A DNA stretch of 64,000 bases, from NCBI RefSeq assembly GCF_002934445.1, contig NZ_PTJE01000001.1:124001-188000 (forward strand), given 5' to 3'. The position numbers were made by a program, and so were the translations under genes. Below, one piece after another: positions 62,215 through 64,000 of this stretch. The notes under the pieces are model-generated. The model saw nothing but the letters and a program-made list of their open reading frames with translations, did no database searches and was not told where the DNA came from. Within the stretch, counting starts at the first letter, position 1. Each line of letters starts with the position of its first letter. Source of the DNA: Nonlabens xylanidelens. GTDB lineage: Bacteria; Bacteroidota; Bacteroidia; Flavobacteriales; Flavobacteriaceae.

Positions 62215-63713
62215 TACCAGATAAAAGCAACAAAGACTTTATAGTAAAAGTACAATTTATAGCAATTGATGATCAAGGTAGGATCAAAAAGTCAGACCAA
62301 AATTTAATAAAGTTTACTGAAGGAACACAAATAGTAGATGTTCATCCTTTTTTTGAATCTCTTATTACTTATTTCGATCACAAATCTGATCACATAAAAT
62401 TAGATTGTGTCAACATGTTCGACCATTCTTATGATATAGAGGTAATCACTCATAAGGATAATACCGGAGTAATTATTTTAAGAGATCGCACAGACTTTTA
62501 TGATCGTATCCAAAAGATCGCACAAAAGCGTAACGAGTCCCTTATATTTAATGAAGTTCTTGAATTAAAGAACAACATGCTTCATGAAAAAGAAGCGTTT
62601 AAAACTAAATTTATACAGAATTTTGCACACGAGGTGAGAAGTCCACTCACTTTAATAAGTGCCTTTTCCTCTCTATTACTTAAAGGAGAATTAAATCTAG
62701 ATCAAACTAAATTAGTCGAGGCTGTTAATGAACAAAGCGATAAGCTTAGAAAATTAATGGACGATATTATAGAGCTTTCTCAACTTAAAAAAGGAAAACC
62801 AGAGATTATAAACACTCCTTTTTCTTTTCTAGAATTAATAGAAAGCATTCATCTTAATTTCAGTTCAAAAATAAGCATCTCCAGTAATATTTTTGAGATG
62901 AGTGTCTCACAAGATGTTCCTGAATTTTTAATAGGAGATAAAAGGAGAATAGAACAAATTATAAGTAATCTTATTGAAAACGCTTTATTGTACAATAGCG
63001 GTAATAAGATTAAATTAGAAATTTCAGAAAACAACAGAAGAGCTGGTAAATCTAGTTTAAGATTTGTCGTACACCATCAAGGACTTGTTCCAGAAGATCT
63101 AGAAAACCGACACCTAGTTAAAGATATAGAAAAAATAGAACCAGAAGGACTATCTTTTTCTATAGTTAGAGAGTTAGTAGATCTAATGGATGGTAGTATT
63201 TCTATTAAAAAAATAGACAACAATAGTACTCAGCAAATTATAAACATAAGAGTCTCTTTTCCATTACACAACGTAGAAATACCGGTTAAAGAAACTAAAA
63301 CAGCACAACAATATAACTTTACAGATAAAGTAAGAGTTCTTATTGCAGACCAAAATAGCACTACACAATTTACCGCCTTAAAGGTACTTGTGAGTACAGG
63401 TAACTTTGACACCGTAGTATACAAAGACCCTAAAGAATTATTAGAAGCTGTAGAAAAGCATGAATATGACCTTATTCTAATATCTTCTAGCATCTCTCAG
63501 ATAGATGCCGTAGAATTAATAGGTATTATTAAAGAGTTTGCAAACGATAAGAATAAGAGTATTCCTATTATTGCATTAACCGTGCGCACAAGTAAAGAAG
63601 ACATTGCAACTTACCGTAAGGCAGGATTTAAAGATGTAGTAAAAAAGCCTTATACAGATGACGAGTTGTTAAACACCATCTATAAAAGGCTCAATCTTAA
63701 AAAATTCCTTTAA
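62211..63713 (+). CDS. Histidine kinase with degenerate receiver domain
   Basis: 500 aa, soluble. The N-terminal 115 residues look like a PAS-type sensor (VQFIAIDDQGRIKKSD, VIILRDRTDFYDRI). A coiled linker leads to HisKA with His140 in NFAHEVRSPLTLIS. The HATPase has an N box (IEQIISNLIENALLY) but poorly conserved glycine boxes (FVVHHQGLVPED, EGLSFSIVRELV), so ATP binding may be impaired. Residues about 370-500 form a receiver-like domain in which the phospho-acceptor aspartate is Ser425 (YDLILISSS), while the conserved Lys (VKKPYT) and Thr remain. It is the last gene of the GTPase module. Confidence 0.85.
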   Translation: MIPDKSNKDFIVKVQFIAIDDQGRIKKSDQNLIKFTEGTQIVDVHPFFESLITYFDHKSDHIKLDCVNMFDHSYDIEVITHKDNTGVIILRDRTDFYDRIQKIAQKRNESLIFNEVLELKNNMLHEKEAFKTKFIQNFAHEVRSPLTLISAFSSLLLKGELNLDQTKLVEAVNEQSDKLRKLMDDIIELSQLKKGKPEIINTPFSFLELIESIHLNFSSKISISSNIFEMSVSQDVPEFLIGDKRRIEQIISNLIENALLYNSGNKIKLEISENNRRAGKSSLRFVVHHQGLVPEDLENRHLVKDIEKIEPEGLSFSIVRELVDLMDGSISIKKIDNNSTQQIINIRVSFPLHNVEIPVKETKTAQQYNFTDKVRVLIADQNSTTQFTALKVLVSTGNFDTVVYKDPKELLEAVEKHEYDLILISSSISQIDAVELIGIIKEFANDKNKSIPIIALTVRTSKEDIATYRKAGFKDVVKKPYTDDELLNTIYKRLNLKKFL

Positions 63714-63723
63714 GAACAGGAAT

Positions 63724-64000
63724 TTATCTGTCTTTGTTTAATAAGTGTCTATAATCCTCAAGATTAAGATGTCCATTAAATATTTGAATAGAACGCTCTA
63801 CTAGGTATTCAGCATCTTCATCATTATAACCTAATGCAGTAGCATATTTTTTCAACAGAATATGCTCTGCCTCTTCCATATGGTGGTCTGCAAATACTAC
63901 TTTGAAAAGATCATGCAACCACTGGATGCGTTCTTCTGATGTATTAGGAGGCGTTACAGGATAAGCTTTAGGATTTTCTACTATCTTATCATAGTCAGCA
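63724..64000 (-). CDS. TerB-like protein, C-terminal part (cut by window edge)
   Basis: The frame is open to the end of the window, so only the last 91 codons are seen and the start lies beyond 64000. Visible sequence: DKIVENPKAYPVTPPNTSEERIQWL, HDLFKVVFADHHMEEAEHILLKKYATALGYND, then LVERSIQIFNGHLNLEDYRHLL. The DHHMEEAEHILLKKYATALGY segment and surrounding helices resemble the second half of the TerB (DUF533-like) tellurite-resistance family. It is convergent with the histidine kinase gene, with 10 bp between stop codons. Confidence 0.55.
   Translation of the reverse strand, partial: ADYDKIVENPKAYPVTPPNTSEERIQWLHDLFKVVFADHHMEEAEHILLKKYATALGYNDEDAEYLVERSIQIFNGHLNLEDYRHLLNKDR

Overview
The window is AT-rich DNA from a member of the Bacteroidota, almost certainly a marine Flavobacteriaceae. 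The evidence is SusC-type and Oar-type TonB-dependent receptors, DUF5686, DUF4286 and CarboxypepD_reg-like proteins, an OlsF-type ornithine-lipid synthase, a DnaE carrying a fused proofreading exonuclease, eukaryote-like class Ia NrdA/NrdB, and repeated matches to the Bacteroidota -7 promoter element TAnnTTTG. I see no rRNA, CRISPR array, insertion sequence or prophage. Most of the window is ordinary chromosomal housekeeping sequence.

Layout. 1-6.2 kb (minus): a YnjB/YnjC-like ABC importer (two permeases, one cut by the window edge, and a lipoprotein binding protein), an Oar-like TonB receptor and a DUF2064 transferase. 6.5-12.1 kb: a decayed maltose/starch locus with an intact lipoprotein GH13 amylase and an intact SusC, but only debris of a GH65 maltose phosphorylase and of a SusD. 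12.3-15.7 kb: DUF58 protein, MDR oxidoreductase, an unknown lipoprotein and thioredoxin. 15.9-27 kb: exonuclease-DnaE fusion, an outer-membrane protein, a PA2169-type four-helix protein, NrdB-NrdA and DUF3109. 27.3-37.2 kb (plus): pyrH-frr, DUF5686, an MMPL exporter, asnS, rpoN and a PAP2-like membrane protein. 37.2-40.4 kb (minus): an outer-membrane barrel and an ExbB/membrane protein/ExbD/ExbD operon, followed by tRNA-Leu(CAA). 40.9-54.7 kb (plus): prs, rplY, pth, ribF-HTTM, serS, TPR protein, DUF4286, rsmA, mgtE, a D-2-hydroxyacid dehydrogenase-VOC pair, a TM2 protein and a phosphatase-like protein that has lost its catalytic residues. 54.7-59.4 kb (minus): a CarboxypepD protein, olsF, and a GNAT-aspartokinase pair. 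59.5-63.7 kb (plus): fbp and a tight four-gene Ras-like GTPase/histidine-kinase module. The window ends in a truncated TerB-like gene.

Two things stand out. First, a short palindrome with core CGCTTTCGCGAAAGCG occurs 14 times (11 exact cores, 3 degenerate), about once per 4.6 kb. It lies in spacers, often just after stop codons, but also inside four intact genes and one pseudogene, where it is read in frame as RFRES, LSRKR or AFAKA. Second, the four-gene operon at 60.5-63.7 kb (coiled-coil protein, a protein with a possibly roadblock-like domain, a small GTPase lacking the catalytic glutamine, and a histidine kinase with a receiver domain that has no phospho-acceptor) looks like a signalling system of unknown function and is the best candidate for an undescribed system here.
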